A DNA stretch of 64,000 bases from Pseudomonas sp. StFLB209 (GCF_000829415.1 NZ_AP014637.1:5535001-5599000), one strand, 5' to 3'. Shown: positions 26,132-36,612, numbered from the stretch's first letter. The notes: generated from the letters alone by a model not told the origin. Translations and numbers: made by a program.

Positions 26132-27463
26132 ATGGCCACAGAAGTCAGCCCAGCCCGTTACCCCTACTCCACCGCCGTTTTCATCAAGGCCACGTTTGCC
26201 AGTGGCGACGTCTACATTGGCAGCGGTTCGGTGGTTGGACGCAACGACATACTCACCGCCACGCACGTGGTCTACGACCCGGACCTGGGTGGCTATGCCA
26301 CGCGCCTGGAGTTCTACGTGGGGGCTGACTACAACTTCCGGACCGGCCGGTTCGACAGTACGCCGCTGGTCTCGCTCACTGACGCAGACTGGCAGGTCCT
26401 GGCTTACCCCAATCAGGTGTTCCAGAACAGCAACAACAACACCCTGACCCAGGCCGAGTCGCAATACGATGTGGCGTTGATCGGCCTTGATGTAGCAGTG
26501 GGTGACCAGGTGGGCTACATGGGCCTGGCATCGGGCTACAACCAGTCGATCTGGGCCAATTCGTTCGGCTATCCTGGCGGCAGCACCGGGCTGATGTACG
26601 GCTCTGCCTATATTCACCACGACGCACGTTATTCGACCTACACCGCCTACGCCTATGAGGGCAGCGATATCCTCGACAGGGGCAGCTCTGGCGGCCCGCT
26701 GTATGTCACTGACAGCACTGGCTCATATGTAATCGGAGTCAAGAGCTCAGGCAGCTCGACCGTGGATGTGTGGGCAGATATCGGCCTGGTGTACGACGAT
26801 CTGATCGGTTTCATTGCCAGCAATGACGCCATGCTCGCAACCACCACTGCCGCCGTGCAGACCGGCACTACCGGCAACGACGTCTTTTTCGCCAGCCCGG
26901 CGGCCGATCATTTTCAAGGTTTGGATGGGCTGGACAGCGTTAGCTATAACGGGCTGCGCAGCAGCTACGAAGTGTCGCGCAACGACACCCTGACCAACGT
27001 GACCCGTCTCGCCGCCACCGAAGACCGGGACACGCTGACCGGTATCGAACGGTTGAAGTTTCAGGATGGGACTCTGGCACTGGACACCGGAGCCGGGCAA
27101 ACCGCAGGCAGTGCTTACCGCCTGTATCAGGCTGCACTCGACCGCACACCAGACACAGGCGGCCTGCGCTACTGGGTTACGTCGATCGACAACGGAGAAA
27201 GCCTGTTGTCGGTGGCCAACGGTTTCATGGCCAGCGAAGAGTTCCGCACCCTCTACGGCGCCAGCCAGACTCAAAGCGAACTGCTCACAGCCTTTTATCG
27301 CAACGTACTCAACCGCGAGCCGGACGCCGGTGGGTTCAACTACTGGATCAACGAACTGAACAGCGGGCTGAGCATTCAAGGGATGCTGGTGTCGTTCTCG
27401 GAAAGCAGTGAAAACATCGCCAATCTGGCCGGCAACATGAGCCAGGGCATCTGGCTCGGGTGA
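26132..27463 (+). CDS. Trypsin-like serine protease with C-terminal DUF4214 domain
   Basis: 443 residues with no N-terminal signal peptide. Residues 10-235 form a chymotrypsin-fold protease with a full triad: His45 (LTATHVV), Asp113 (QYDVALIGL) and Ser186 (RGSSGGPL). Residues about 250-320 carry an RTX-like segment (TGTTGNDVFFASPAADHFQGLDG, DRDTLTGIERLKFQDGT). Residues about 325-430 are DUF4214 (two repeats of LYQAALDRTPDTGGLRYW / FYRNVLNREPDAGGFNYW). Proteins with this tail and no signal peptide are usually type I secretion substrates. No T1SS genes are in the window. The gene is isolated, with long gaps on both sides. Confidence 0.88.
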   Translation: MATEVSPARYPYSTAVFIKATFASGDVYIGSGSVVGRNDILTATHVVYDPDLGGYATRLEFYVGADYNFRTGRFDSTPLVSLTDADWQVLAYPNQVFQNSNNNTLTQAESQYDVALIGLDVAVGDQVGYMGLASGYNQSIWANSFGYPGGSTGLMYGSAYIHHDARYSTYTAYAYEGSDILDRGSSGGPLYVTDSTGSYVIGVKSSGSSTVDVWADIGLVYDDLIGFIASNDAMLATTTAAVQTGTTGNDVFFASPAADHFQGLDGLDSVSYNGLRSSYEVSRNDTLTNVTRLAATEDRDTLTGIERLKFQDGTLALDTGAGQTAGSAYRLYQAALDRTPDTGGLRYWVTSIDNGESLLSVANGFMASEEFRTLYGASQTQSELLTAFYRNVLNREPDAGGFNYWINELNSGLSIQGMLVSFSESSENIANLAGNMSQGIWLG

Positions 27464-28044
27464 CCTCGATACTGTTCGTTTAGGCATTAAAAACCTCTGT
27501 AGGAGGCCGCTCTGCTGGCGAATACAGGGGTACATCCACATCGGACACGTTGCAAAACCATTTCCAGCACCTCGAAAAGCACAGCCTTTTAACCCGGCCG
27601 GCAGATCGGTGCGCGGTGCTTTTTTCAGAGCATCGCGCAGGCTCCTGTGCGCGTCTTGCAAGCCAGGTTTAAGCGGACCCAGCCGCATCTGACGCTCTGC
27701 GCTTCGCTTTATTCAGCAAGCCCGCTGGACGGCGGCCGTCCGCACGCCCCAATAAATCAAATATTTGCATAATGTTAACCTGTAACATTCTATTTATTTA
27801 ATATTAGCTTATTCCTAAAAAGAATTTTCCACGCTTTTTTTATAAATATACGATTCAACCCATAGCCACTTAATGACCTAACCGGGCGGCCCCCGGACAG
27901 TTGCACGACCCGAGCGACCTCACCACCACCGCATCGCTCCAGACCATCGACACGCATCGCGCCGCTAAATGGCAATGCGCAATAGCCAACAGGGTACGCC
28001 GTCGCCAACCGGCCAAGCCCCCGCTGTCATCTGGAACTGCATAC
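27464..28044. other. Intergenic region before the TonB receptor at 28045
   Basis: About 580 bp with no supportable gene. It contains a weak GTAGGAGGC-type repeat trace (about 27499) and a strongly AT-rich stretch from 27750 to 27860 (TAAT and ATTTATT runs), likely the promoter region of the receptor. The AT-rich part differs sharply from the surrounding base composition. Confidence 0.5.
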
Positions 28045-30588
28045 ATGACTCCATCGTTTTCACGCCACGCCCGCCACGTCTTGCGTACCGCCCCGGCCCG
28101 CGCCGGCGTGGCTCTCTCGAGCCTGACCCTGGCCTGCCTGCTGGCCCCACAGACCCAGGCCGCAAACAGCGAAGACGCACGCCTCGATACCGTGACCGTG
28201 ATTTCCACCGGCGTACGCGGCGCGCAGCGCACCGTGGCCGACAGCCCGACACCGATCGACATCATCAACAGTGAGCAACTGCTCAAGACCGGCCGTGCCG
28301 AGCTGTCGGAGGCGATTTCCAAACTGCTGCCGTCGTTCAACTTCGGCGCCAACACCTCGGGCTTTCAGTCCACCACCCGGCCGCTGACCAATCGCGGCCT
28401 CGGCCCGGCCTACACCCTGGTGCTGGTCAACGGCAAACGCCGACATAACGGCGCCATGCCCTCGGGCGGCAATATCGACACCAGCGGCGCCAATGCGGTG
28501 GATATCGACCTGATCCCGATCAGCGCCGTCGAGCGCATCGAGGTCCTTAAAGACAGCGCCGCTGCGCAATACGGCTCTGACGCGGTGGCCGGGGTGATCA
28601 ACGTGATCCTCAAGTCGGGCGCCAGCGGCGGGCATCTGGAAGCCAGCTACGGCCAGTTGGGCAGCGGTCAGGGCGAAAACATCAAGTTCGCTGGCAATAA
28701 AGGCTTCGCCTTGGGTGATGGCGGCTTTGTGCAAATCTCCGCCGATGCACGCAAACGCGATCAGGCATTTCTATATGACAAGGCCGATGCCAACTACCGT
28801 GGCTATGCACCGGGTGACGCACGGCAAGACAGCTGGGACCACCGTGCGCTGAAAAACGGCGACCCGGACCTGGAAGCCTTCAACCTCGGTTACAACGCCG
28901 AACTGCCACTGAGCGATAGCACCAAGCTGTATTCCTACGCCACTTACGGTGAGCGCGACGCGATCATCTACAACAACAAGCGCCTGGCCTACAGCACCGC
29001 CTCGATCCCTGAGCTGTTCCCCGACGGTTACGATCCGCTGAACAACATCAAAGACACCGACTATCAATTGCTGATCGGCGGCAAGGGCGAGCTGGGCGCC
29101 TGGAACTGGGACCTGTCGAGCACCTATGGGCGCAACAAGAACGAGCACTCCAGCGACCTGACTATCAACCCGACCTATGGCCCGGCCTCGCGGACGTCGT
29201 TCGGTAACCTGGCAACCTTGCAGTTCGACCAGTGGGTCAACAACCTGGACGTCACCCGCCATTTTGAAAGTCTGCCGCTACTGCCCTTCCCGGTACAGGT
29301 CTCGGCTGGTCTTGAGCATCGCTGGGAACGCTTCCAGACCTTCGCCGGCAGCGCCGATGCCTACTCGGTGGGCAACTACCGCTACCCGCAAACCCTGGCC
29401 AACGGCGCGCGCAACCCGCTGTATGACCTGAGCGTGGCAAGCGGCCTGAACGGCGGGCCGAGTCGGGGTGCGCAGGCGGCGCTGGTGATCCGCCCGGAAG
29501 ACGAAGCCGACCTGGACCGCAACAACTTTGCCGGCTATCTGGACTTCGGTCTCAACCCCAGCGAGCGCTGGTACATCGGCGTGGCCGGGCGGGTCGAGCA
29601 CTACGACGATATCAAGAAGAACACCTTCGCCCTCAAGCTCAACTCGCGCTATGAACTGACCGACACCCTGGCGGTGCGCGGCACCGTGGGCACCGGTTTC
29701 CGCGCCCCGTCACTGACCCAGTTGGGCTACTCGGTGGCCGACAACCGCACCGGGGTCAACGCCGATGGCGTGGTGGTGCCGGCGCTGCGTTACACCGCCA
29801 CACCGGGCAGCGCCCTGGCCAAGGCATTCGGCGCCAGTGAGCTGGACCCGGAAAAGTCACGCAACATCGGCCTGGGCCTGACCTGGCAACCGGCGCGGCG
29901 CACCAGCGTGACCCTGGACGCCTATGTGGTGGACATCGACGACCGTATCGTGCTGTCGCAGGACATCTATGACCGCGGCAACGGCCTGATCAACAACACT
30001 CTGCGCTCGCTGGGTGTGGCCGAAGGGTCGTGGGTGACCTACTACACCAATGCCTTCGACACCCGCACCCGCGGCCTGGACCTGGTGCTCGACCACCTGA
30101 CCCCGCTGGGCGGCTTTGGCGATGTGCGCTGGAGCGCGGCGTTCAACTGGAACAAGACCACCGTCGAAGGCCGCCGCGATTCGCCGGCAGACCTGACCGC
30201 CTCGGGCATTTCGGTGGTTGGCCATGCCGCCGAGGGCAATCTGGTGGCCGCCTCACCGAAAACCAAATGGGTGTTGGGCGCCAACTGGAGCATCGACAAA
30301 TGGGTGGTCAGCCTGCAGACGACCCGCTACGGCAAGGTCGAGACCTGGGCCCAGAACGCCAGCGCCGACCGCAGCTTCGAAGCCAAATGGATCACCGACC
30401 TGGATATCGCCTACTCGGTCACCGACAACCTCACCGCGAGCATCGGCGGCACCAACATCTTCAACGAATACCCCGACCGCAACGGCGTGGTCGCCCTGCC
30501 CTCCAACGGCGGCCAGGGCATCTATGGCAACCCGCCGTTCAGCCCCAATGGCGGGTTCTGGTACACCAAACTGGCTTATGACTTCTGA
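28045..30588 (+). CDS. TonB-dependent receptor
   Basis: 847 residues from the ATG at 28045; an upstream TTG frame from 27901 lacks a signal sequence. The signal peptide ends ACLLAPQTQAA. The plug reads GAQRTVADSPTPIDIINSEQL, NRGLGPAYTLVLVNGKRRH and VERIEVLKDSAAAQYGSDAVAGVINVILK. The barrel ends with FWYTKLAYDF. This is the general nutrient-receptor type (sugar-, peptide- or metal-complex-like) rather than the siderophore-receptor type. A complete peptide-type ABC transporter follows 112 bp downstream in the same direction, so the two probably move one substrate across both membranes. Confidence 0.92.
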   Translation: MTPSFSRHARHVLRTAPARAGVALSSLTLACLLAPQTQAANSEDARLDTVTVISTGVRGAQRTVADSPTPIDIINSEQLLKTGRAELSEAISKLLPSFNFGANTSGFQSTTRPLTNRGLGPAYTLVLVNGKRRHNGAMPSGGNIDTSGANAVDIDLIPISAVERIEVLKDSAAAQYGSDAVAGVINVILKSGASGGHLEASYGQLGSGQGENIKFAGNKGFALGDGGFVQISADARKRDQAFLYDKADANYRGYAPGDARQDSWDHRALKNGDPDLEAFNLGYNAELPLSDSTKLYSYATYGERDAIIYNNKRLAYSTASIPELFPDGYDPLNNIKDTDYQLLIGGKGELGAWNWDLSSTYGRNKNEHSSDLTINPTYGPASRTSFGNLATLQFDQWVNNLDVTRHFESLPLLPFPVQVSAGLEHRWERFQTFAGSADAYSVGNYRYPQTLANGARNPLYDLSVASGLNGGPSRGAQAALVIRPEDEADLDRNNFAGYLDFGLNPSERWYIGVAGRVEHYDDIKKNTFALKLNSRYELTDTLAVRGTVGTGFRAPSLTQLGYSVADNRTGVNADGVVVPALRYTATPGSALAKAFGASELDPEKSRNIGLGLTWQPARRTSVTLDAYVVDIDDRIVLSQDIYDRGNGLINNTLRSLGVAEGSWVTYYTNAFDTRTRGLDLVLDHLTPLGGFGDVRWSAAFNWNKTTVEGRRDSPADLTASGISVVGHAAEGNLVAASPKTKWVLGANWSIDKWVVSLQTTRYGKVETWAQNASADRSFEAKWITDLDIAYSVTDNLTASIGGTNIFNEYPDRNGVVALPSNGGQGIYGNPPFSPNGGFWYTKLAYDF

Positions 30589-30601
30589 TCTATCCATGTG
30601 A

Positions 30602-30658
30602 TTCGCGGCTGAAGCCGCTCCTACGGCGGTAAACCGTAGGAGCGGCTTCAGCCGCGAA
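30602..30658. repeat. Perfect 25-bp inverted repeat between receptor and ABC transporter
   Basis: Arms of 25 bp (ends TTCGCGGCT and CCTACGG) around the loop CGGTAAA; two REP units in opposite orientation. As RNA it would be a very stable stem 14 bases past the receptor stop and could set different expression levels for receptor and transporter. Confidence 0.85.
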
Positions 30659-30700
30659 GCAGACCGCCTTAGTAGACAGTATTGATACAAGGACACCACC

Positions 30701-32344
30701 ATGACCCAAGCTGTTTTCCCCGGCCGCCTGCTGGCCTCTGTCGCGCTGACTCTGGCGCTGACCGGGTGCTCGCCATCCGGCGACCAAGCCGCCAACAAGA
30801 CCCTGAACATCGCCTTCTGGGGCGACAACACCACCCTGGTCAGCGTCGATCCCTTCCAGGTCTATTGGCTGGAGCACCGGGTGCTGCTGCGCAACGTCGC
30901 TGAATCGCTCACTGACCAGGACCCGGACACCGGCAAAATCATCCCCTGGCTGGCGAAAAGCTGGGAGGTCAGCGCCGACGCCCTGACCTACACCTTCAAG
31001 CTGCGTGACGACGTGACCTTCAGTAACGGCGAGCGCTTCGATGCCCATGCGGTGAAGACTGCTTTCGACAGCAACAAGGCATTCGCCACCGAGCTGCCGG
31101 CGACCTTCGGCGCCACCTATCTGGCCGGTTATGACCATGCTGAAGTGGTCGACGACTTCACCCTCAAGCTGGTGCTGTCCAAGCCCAACGCCGGCTTCCT
31201 GCAAGCCACCTCCACCACCAACCTGGCGATCCTCGCCCCGGCCTCGTACAAGCTGACTGCCAAAGAGCGCTCGCTGGGCAAGATCATCGGCACCGGCCCG
31301 TTCACCCTGGAACACTACACCCCGGAAAGCGGCGCAAAGCTGGTCAAGCGCAAGGGCTACCACTGGGCCTCGGCCAACGTGAAAAATCAGGGTGAAGCAC
31401 ACCTCGACACCGTCGAGATCAGCTACATCCCGGAAGAAAGCGTACGCAACGGGCTGTTTTTACAAGGCAAGGCCGACATCCTCTGGCCGCGCAACCCGTT
31501 CTCGGAAGTCGACCTGAAGCTGTTCCAGTCCAAGGGCGCGACCATCCAGAGCCGTTCACTGCCCGGCCCGGCACTCAACCTGTTCCCCAACACCCGTGGC
31601 GAGCGCCTGCTCAGCGACAAGCAAGTGCGCCTGGCCCTGCAAAAAGCCATCGACCGCAAGACCTACGCCAGCGCCGTATACAACGCCGAGTTCCCGGTGG
31701 TGACCGGGATCTTCGACGTCACCACCCCGTACTTCAAGAGCCAGGCCGCCAAGCTGGCCTACGACCCGGCCGGCGCCGAGCAGTTGCTCGACAGCGCCGG
31801 CTGGGCCAAAGGCACCGACGGTTATCGCTACAAGGACGGCAAACGCCTGAGCCTGAGCTACAACATCAGCCCGGCAGAAACCGCCGGCGACGTACTGATT
31901 CAAGACCAACTGCGCAAAGTCGGCGTGGACCTGAAACTCAGTGTCGTAACCCGTGCCGAGTGGGTTGCCAACAACGCCTCGGGCAACTACGACCTGAGCA
32001 TCAACTACATGACCCGCGCCGACCCGATCATCCTGCAGACGATTCTTGACCCCCGCGCCGCCAACAGTGCGGCACTGGCCACCAACATCTACGAGCCGCA
32101 AACCCTGGAAAAAGCCAAGGCCCTGTTCGACGCCGGCATCACTGCCACCCAGAGCGAGCAACGCGCCGCCGCCTATGGCGAACTGCAAGACCTGCTGGTC
32201 GACGAAGGCTCGGCGTTCCCGGTGTACGAGCGGGTCTGGCAGGCCGCCACCGCCGCCAAAGTGAAGAATTTCCGCTGGACCGCTGAGGGCTTCGCCCTGC
32301 TCAGCGACATCGAACTGGCAGGCAACCAAGAGGCGAAAAAATGA
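30701..32344 (+). CDS. ABC transporter substrate-binding lipoprotein (peptide/nickel type)
   Basis: 547 residues with a lipoprotein signal (VALTLALTGCSPSG), anchored at Cys of TGC. SBP family 5 features: LNIAFWGDNTTLVSVDPFQ, LTYTFKLRDDVTFSNGERFDAHAVKTAFD, GKIIGTGPFTLEHY and the C-terminal YGELQDLLVDEGSAFPVYER. It is the first gene of a four-gene transporter unit; its stop overlaps the next start (ATGA at 32341-32344). The ligand is not predictable. Confidence 0.93.
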   Translation: MTQAVFPGRLLASVALTLALTGCSPSGDQAANKTLNIAFWGDNTTLVSVDPFQVYWLEHRVLLRNVAESLTDQDPDTGKIIPWLAKSWEVSADALTYTFKLRDDVTFSNGERFDAHAVKTAFDSNKAFATELPATFGATYLAGYDHAEVVDDFTLKLVLSKPNAGFLQATSTTNLAILAPASYKLTAKERSLGKIIGTGPFTLEHYTPESGAKLVKRKGYHWASANVKNQGEAHLDTVEISYIPEESVRNGLFLQGKADILWPRNPFSEVDLKLFQSKGATIQSRSLPGPALNLFPNTRGERLLSDKQVRLALQKAIDRKTYASAVYNAEFPVVTGIFDVTTPYFKSQAAKLAYDPAGAEQLLDSAGWAKGTDGYRYKDGKRLSLSYNISPAETAGDVLIQDQLRKVGVDLKLSVVTRAEWVANNASGNYDLSINYMTRADPIILQTILDPRAANSAALATNIYEPQTLEKAKALFDAGITATQSEQRAAAYGELQDLLVDEGSAFPVYERVWQAATAAKVKNFRWTAEGFALLSDIELAGNQEAKK

Positions 32345-33291
32345 ACCGCTACCTGATCGGCCGCGTGGGCCAGGCCCTGCTGGTGTTGTGGGGGGCTTAC
32401 ACCATCACCTACTTCATCCTCTACATGCTGCCCGGCGACACCTTGTCGATCATGCTCAGCGCCTCGGGCCTGGAGGCCGATGCGCTGAGCCCCGAAGACC
32501 TTGCCAAAGCCCGGGCCTATTACGGCCTGGACAAAGGCATCTTCGAGCAATATTTCGACCTGCTGTGGCGGGCCATTCAAGGTGACTTCGGCCAGTCACT
32601 GTCGCTGAACCGCCCGGTCAACGAACTGCTCGCCGAGCGCCTGCCGCAAACCCTCGCCCTCGCGGGCCTGGCCATCGTGCTGTCGCTGATCGGCGGCATC
32701 GGCCTGGCTTACCTGGCGTCCTATATTCGCTGGCAACCGCTGAAAGTCGCCCTGGCACGCCTGCCGTCGCTGGGCTTTTCGGTGCCAGTGTTCTGGATGG
32801 GCCTGCTGCTAATCCAGGTCTTTGCGTTCAGCCTGGGCTGGTTTCCGGCCACTGGCAGCAAGGGCTTTGAAAGCCTGATCCTGCCGGCCGTCACCCTGGC
32901 GATTCCCAGTGCAGCGGTGTACGCCCAGGTGCTGCAACGCGGCTTTCAAGGCGTGTGGCAGGAACCCTACATCGCCACCGCCTACGCCAAAGGCTTGAGC
33001 CGTGGCCAGGTGCAACTGCGCCACGGCTTCAAGAACGCCGCGCTGCCGATCCTCACCCTGATCGGCCTGCAGGTCGGCAACACCGTGTCTGGCGCGGTAC
33101 TGGTCGAAACCATCTTTACCCGCAACGGCGTTGGCCGCCTGGCCCAGGAAGCGGTGCTACGCCAGGACATTCCGGTGGTACTGGGGATCGTCGCCGCCTC
33201 GGCAGCGGCTTTTGTGCTGATCAACCTGCTGGTCGACCTGCTCTACCCCTACCTTGACCCACGCATCACTCACCAACCGAAGGTGTCCTGA
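32341..33291 (+). CDS. ABC transporter permease (DppB-type)
   Basis: 316 residues with six predicted membrane helices. The N-terminus MNRYLIGRVGQALLVLWGAYTITYFILYMLPGD is typical of DppB/OppB. The EAA-type cytoplasmic loop is ATAYAKGLSRGQVQLRHGFKNAALPILT. It pairs with the permease that starts 3 bp downstream. Confidence 0.93.
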   Translation: MNRYLIGRVGQALLVLWGAYTITYFILYMLPGDTLSIMLSASGLEADALSPEDLAKARAYYGLDKGIFEQYFDLLWRAIQGDFGQSLSLNRPVNELLAERLPQTLALAGLAIVLSLIGGIGLAYLASYIRWQPLKVALARLPSLGFSVPVFWMGLLLIQVFAFSLGWFPATGSKGFESLILPAVTLAIPSAAVYAQVLQRGFQGVWQEPYIATAYAKGLSRGQVQLRHGFKNAALPILTLIGLQVGNTVSGAVLVETIFTRNGVGRLAQEAVLRQDIPVVLGIVAASAAAFVLINLLVDLLYPYLDPRITHQPKVS

Positions 33292-33293
33292 CC

Positions 33294-34193
33294 ATGAGCA
33301 CCGATAGCCGCCTATTACGCGATAACTCGATCACCACTGCCGCGCCGCTCTGGCGCCGCCGCAGCCGCCTGCAACGCCTGGGCACGGCGCTGTTGCCGTT
33401 GCTGCGCAAACCCGGCTTCAGCCTGGCGCTGCTGATCGTCGGCTTCGCCCTGCTCGCCGCGCTGGCGCCGCACCTGCTGACCAGCTTCGACCCCTACGCC
33501 ACCGCCCCCAGCGTCAAGCTCACCGCGCCAAACCTGACCCACTGGTTCGGCACCGACGAGCTGGGCCGCGACCTGTATACGCGGCTGGTGTATGGCTCCA
33601 GCCTGTCGATCCAGGCTGCACTGCTAGCGGTGGGCATTGCCCTGGTCGGCGGCTTGGGGCTGGGCGTGCTGGCGGGTTTTGCCGGCGGCCGGATCGACGC
33701 GCTGATCATGCGCTTTGTCGATGTGCTGCTGGCCCTGCCCGGCCTGCTGCTGGCGCTGGCCATCGTCACCGCGATCGGCTTTGGCACCGTACCGGTGGCG
33801 ATTGCCGTGGGGGTCGGGATCATCCCAGGCTTCGCCCGCACCACACGCGCTGAAGTCCTAAGGGTCAAGACCCTGCCTTACGTTGAAGCCGCACGCCTGG
33901 GCGGCGCCAGTTGGGGACGGACCCTGGTGCGGCACATCCTGCCCAACGCCTGGGGCCCGGTGGCGGTGCTCGCCACGCTGGACTTCGGTGCGGCCATTCT
34001 CGCCACTGCCGGCTTGAGTTTTCTCGGCTTTGGCGCCGCGCCACCGGCTGCCGAGTGGGGCACGCTGATCGCCAACGGCCGACACTTTCTGATCACCGCC
34101 CCGTGGGTCTCGCTGCTACCCGGCCTGTTCGTGGTGGCCGTGGTGTTCAGCCTCAACCATATCGCCCGCACCTTCGAGGAGAACCCGCGATGA
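33294..34193 (+). CDS. ABC transporter permease (DppC-type)
   Basis: 299 residues. It has a long cytoplasmic N-terminus, then membrane helices, and the conserved HWFGTDELGRDLYTRLVYGSSLS block of DppC/OppC proteins. The EAA loop reads YVEAARLGGASWGRTLVRHILPNAWGPV. It partners the DppB-type permease; its TGA overlaps the ATG of the ATPase gene. Confidence 0.93.
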   Translation: MSTDSRLLRDNSITTAAPLWRRRSRLQRLGTALLPLLRKPGFSLALLIVGFALLAALAPHLLTSFDPYATAPSVKLTAPNLTHWFGTDELGRDLYTRLVYGSSLSIQAALLAVGIALVGGLGLGVLAGFAGGRIDALIMRFVDVLLALPGLLLALAIVTAIGFGTVPVAIAVGVGIIPGFARTTRAEVLRVKTLPYVEAARLGGASWGRTLVRHILPNAWGPVAVLATLDFGAAILATAGLSFLGFGAAPPAAEWGTLIANGRHFLITAPWVSLLPGLFVVAVVFSLNHIARTFEENPR

Positions 34194-35827
34194 GCACGCC
34201 AACGCCTTTGATCGACGTTCAGCAACTGGCTGTGACCTACGCCTCTGCCGGGCAACTCACCCATGCGGTGCGCAATGTTTCGTTCAGCGTCAGCCAGGGC
34301 GAAACCGTGGCCATCGTCGGCGAGTCGGGCTCTGGCAAATCAACAATGGCCAACGCGATTCTCGGCCTGCTGCCAGACAACGCGAAAATCACCGGCGGCC
34401 AACTGCGGGTCGACGGCACCGACCTGGCCCACGCCAGCGAACGCCAGAAACGTCAGTTGCGTGGCCGGGTGATCGGCCTGGTGCCGCAAGACCCGATGGT
34501 CAGCCTCAACCCGACCCTGCGCATCGGCCAGCAGATCGGCGAAGCGCTGATCCTCGCCCATGGCCGCCGCTACCCGAGCGTCGATGCCGACATCATCGAA
34601 CTGCTGCAACAGGTCGGCCTCGACAACCCGCAACTGCGCGCCCGCCAGTACCCCCATGAGCTGTCCGGCGGCATGCGTCAGCGCGTGTTGATCGCCATCG
34701 CCCTGGCCGGCAACCCGCGGCTGATCATTGCCGATGAGCCGACCAGCGCGCTGGACGTGACCGTGCAGCGCAAAATCCTCGACCACCTGCAACAACTGGT
34801 CAGCGAACGCGGCATCTCGTTGCTGATCATCACCCACGATCTGGGCGTGGCCAGCGACCGCGCCGACCGCCTGCTGGTGATGAAACAGGGCGAACTGGTC
34901 GAACAGGGCGCGCCGCAAACCATCCTCGCCCAGCCACAACACGACTACACCCGCGCCCTGCTCGCAGCAGCCCCGGCGTTCAGCCAGCGCCGCCCGCTGT
35001 CGCAGCGGCCTGTTGCGCCTGACGACAAAGCGCCAATCCTTAGCCTGCGCAATGTCGGCAAAGTCTTCGACCTGCCGAAAATCAAAGGCCAGGACGCGCA
35101 GTTCACTGCCTTGCAAGACTTGACCCTCAACGTCTATCCCGGCCAGACCCTGGCCATCGTTGGCGAATCCGGCTCGGGTAAAAGCACCGCGCTGCGGATC
35201 GCTCTGGGCCTGGAAAAGCCCAGCAGCGGCCGGGTGCTGTTTGAGCAACAGGACGTCACCGACCTGAACTGGCGCGACTTCCGCCCGCTGCGCAAGCGCA
35301 TGCAACTGGTCCAGCAAAACCCCTTCGCCGCCCTCGACCCCCGCTTCACCATCTTCGACAGCATCGTCGAACCGCTGGTGTCGTTCGGCCTGCTAAAAGG
35401 CGCGGCACTGGAGCAGGCGGCACGCGAGTTGATCAGCCGCGTGCACTTGCCGGTCAGCTACCTCGACCGGTTGCCTCGTGAGTTGTCAGGCGGGCAACGC
35501 CAACGGGTGGCCATCGCCCGCGCGCTTGCCTTGCAGCCGGACCTGTTGCTGCTGGACGAGCCGGTCAGTGCGCTGGATGTATCAGTGCAGGCGCAGATCC
35601 TCGACCTGCTCGAAGAGCTGCAACGCGAACTGGGCATCGCCTACGTGCTGGTGTCCCACGACCTGGCGGTGGTCGCCAATGTCGCGCACCAGGTGCTGGT
35701 GCTCAAGCAAGGGCAAGTGGTCGAGTACGGCAGCGTGGACACGGTGTTTGGCGAGCCGCAGGCGCAGTACACGCGGGAATTGATTGGCGCGATACCGGGG
35801 CGCAAGGCCGAGCGGGCGGCGGCTTGA
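34190..35827 (+). CDS. ABC transporter ATP-binding protein with two fused ATPase domains
   Basis: 545 residues from the ATG at 34190, which overlaps the previous stop. First ATPase: Walker [10 protein letters not shown], signature LSGGMRQRV, Walker [13 protein letters not shown]. The second repeats them ([29 protein letters not shown]). Each is of the DppD/DppF type, here fused in one chain as in GsiA/YejF-type systems. It completes a self-sufficient importer with the three preceding genes. Confidence 0.95.
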   Translation: MSTPTPLIDVQQLAVTYASAGQLTHAVRNVSFSVSQGETVAIVGESGSGKSTMANAILGLLPDNAKITGGQLRVDGTDLAHASERQKRQLRGRVIGLVPQDPMVSLNPTLRIGQQIGEALILAHGRRYPSVDADIIELLQQVGLDNPQLRARQYPHELSGGMRQRVLIAIALAGNPRLIIADEPTSALDVTVQRKILDHLQQLVSERGISLLIITHDLGVASDRADRLLVMKQGELVEQGAPQTILAQPQHDYTRALLAAAPAFSQRRPLSQRPVAPDDKAPILSLRNVGKVFDLPKIKGQDAQFTALQDLTLNVYPGQTLAIVGESGSGKSTALRIALGLEKPSSGRVLFEQQDVTDLNWRDFRPLRKRMQLVQQNPFAALDPRFTIFDSIVEPLVSFGLLKGAALEQAARELISRVHLPVSYLDRLPRELSGGQRQRVAIARALALQPDLLLLDEPVSALDVSVQAQILDLLEELQRELGIAYVLVSHDLAVVANVAHQVLVLKQGQVVEYGSVDTVFGEPQAQYTRELIGAIPGRKAERAAA

Positions 35828-36573
35828 CGGGGCTGGCGCGATGTCCCTCCCCGACCGAGGCGCTGGCTATCGCGCAGCACATCCTTGACAGCCGCTACCC
35901 CGAAGCCGCCTATGCGTTCGTCGCTGGCTCCATCATGCGCGGCCAAGGCACCTATCTGTCCGACATTGATCTGGTGGTTATCTATCCGCGCCTGGCAGCC
36001 GGTCGCCGCGAATCATTCATCGACCGAGGCGTGCCGGTCGAAGCGTTCGTCCACGACCCTGGCACCCTGGCCTGGTTCATCGATGCAGACGTCAAACGCG
36101 GTCGACCGTCGCTGTTGAACATGATCAAGGAAGGCCTGCTGATCGGCCCGGCTCAAGAGGCCGCCGAGCCGCTGCGCAGTGAAGTGATTCAACGACTGGC
36201 CCAAGGACCCGAACCACTTTCGGCAGATGCCCTGAACGTGCTGCGCTACGAAATTACCGACGCGGTAGATGACCTGCGTGGCGAGCGCTCGGCCAGTGAA
36301 ACATTGGCGATTGGCGCAATGCTGTATCCGAAGCTGGTGGAGCTGGCACTGCGCGGGCGTGGCCGCTGGTACGGAACAGGAAAATGGGCGCCACGGTTAC
36401 TGGCTGAGGCGGATGAGCAATTAGCGCAACGTTTCGATGAAGCATTTCACAGGTTATTTGCCGAAGCAGATGCTCAGACCGTGATTGAACTGACCGAAGG
36501 TGAGCTGGCGCCGCATGGCGGCTTGCTGTTTGAGGGGGATCGTCGAGTGGCGCCGGGGCAATGGAGGGTTTGA
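35824..36573 (+). CDS. Nucleotidyltransferase-like protein
   Basis: Up to 249 residues if the TTG at 35824 is the start; the TTGA overlap with the ATPase stop suggests translational coupling. The motif FVAGSIMRGQGTYLSDIDLVVIY matches the polymerase-beta-type nucleotidyltransferase signature (G-S followed by D-x-D). The C-terminal half is helical (TDAVDDLRGERSASE, YPKLVELALRGRGRW), as in aminoglycoside-nucleotidyltransferase-like proteins. Substrate unknown. The operon position after a peptide-type importer is suggestive but not diagnostic. Confidence 0.75.
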   Translation: MTGLARCPSPTEALAIAQHILDSRYPEAAYAFVAGSIMRGQGTYLSDIDLVVIYPRLAAGRRESFIDRGVPVEAFVHDPGTLAWFIDADVKRGRPSLLNMIKEGLLIGPAQEAAEPLRSEVIQRLAQGPEPLSADALNVLRYEITDAVDDLRGERSASETLAIGAMLYPKLVELALRGRGRWYGTGKWAPRLLAEADEQLAQRFDEAFHRLFAEADAQTVIELTEGELAPHGGLLFEGDRRVAPGQWRV

Positions 36574-36612
36574 ATTCATTGAGCCACCCTCACATTGCCT
36601 CGCCTACCACGC

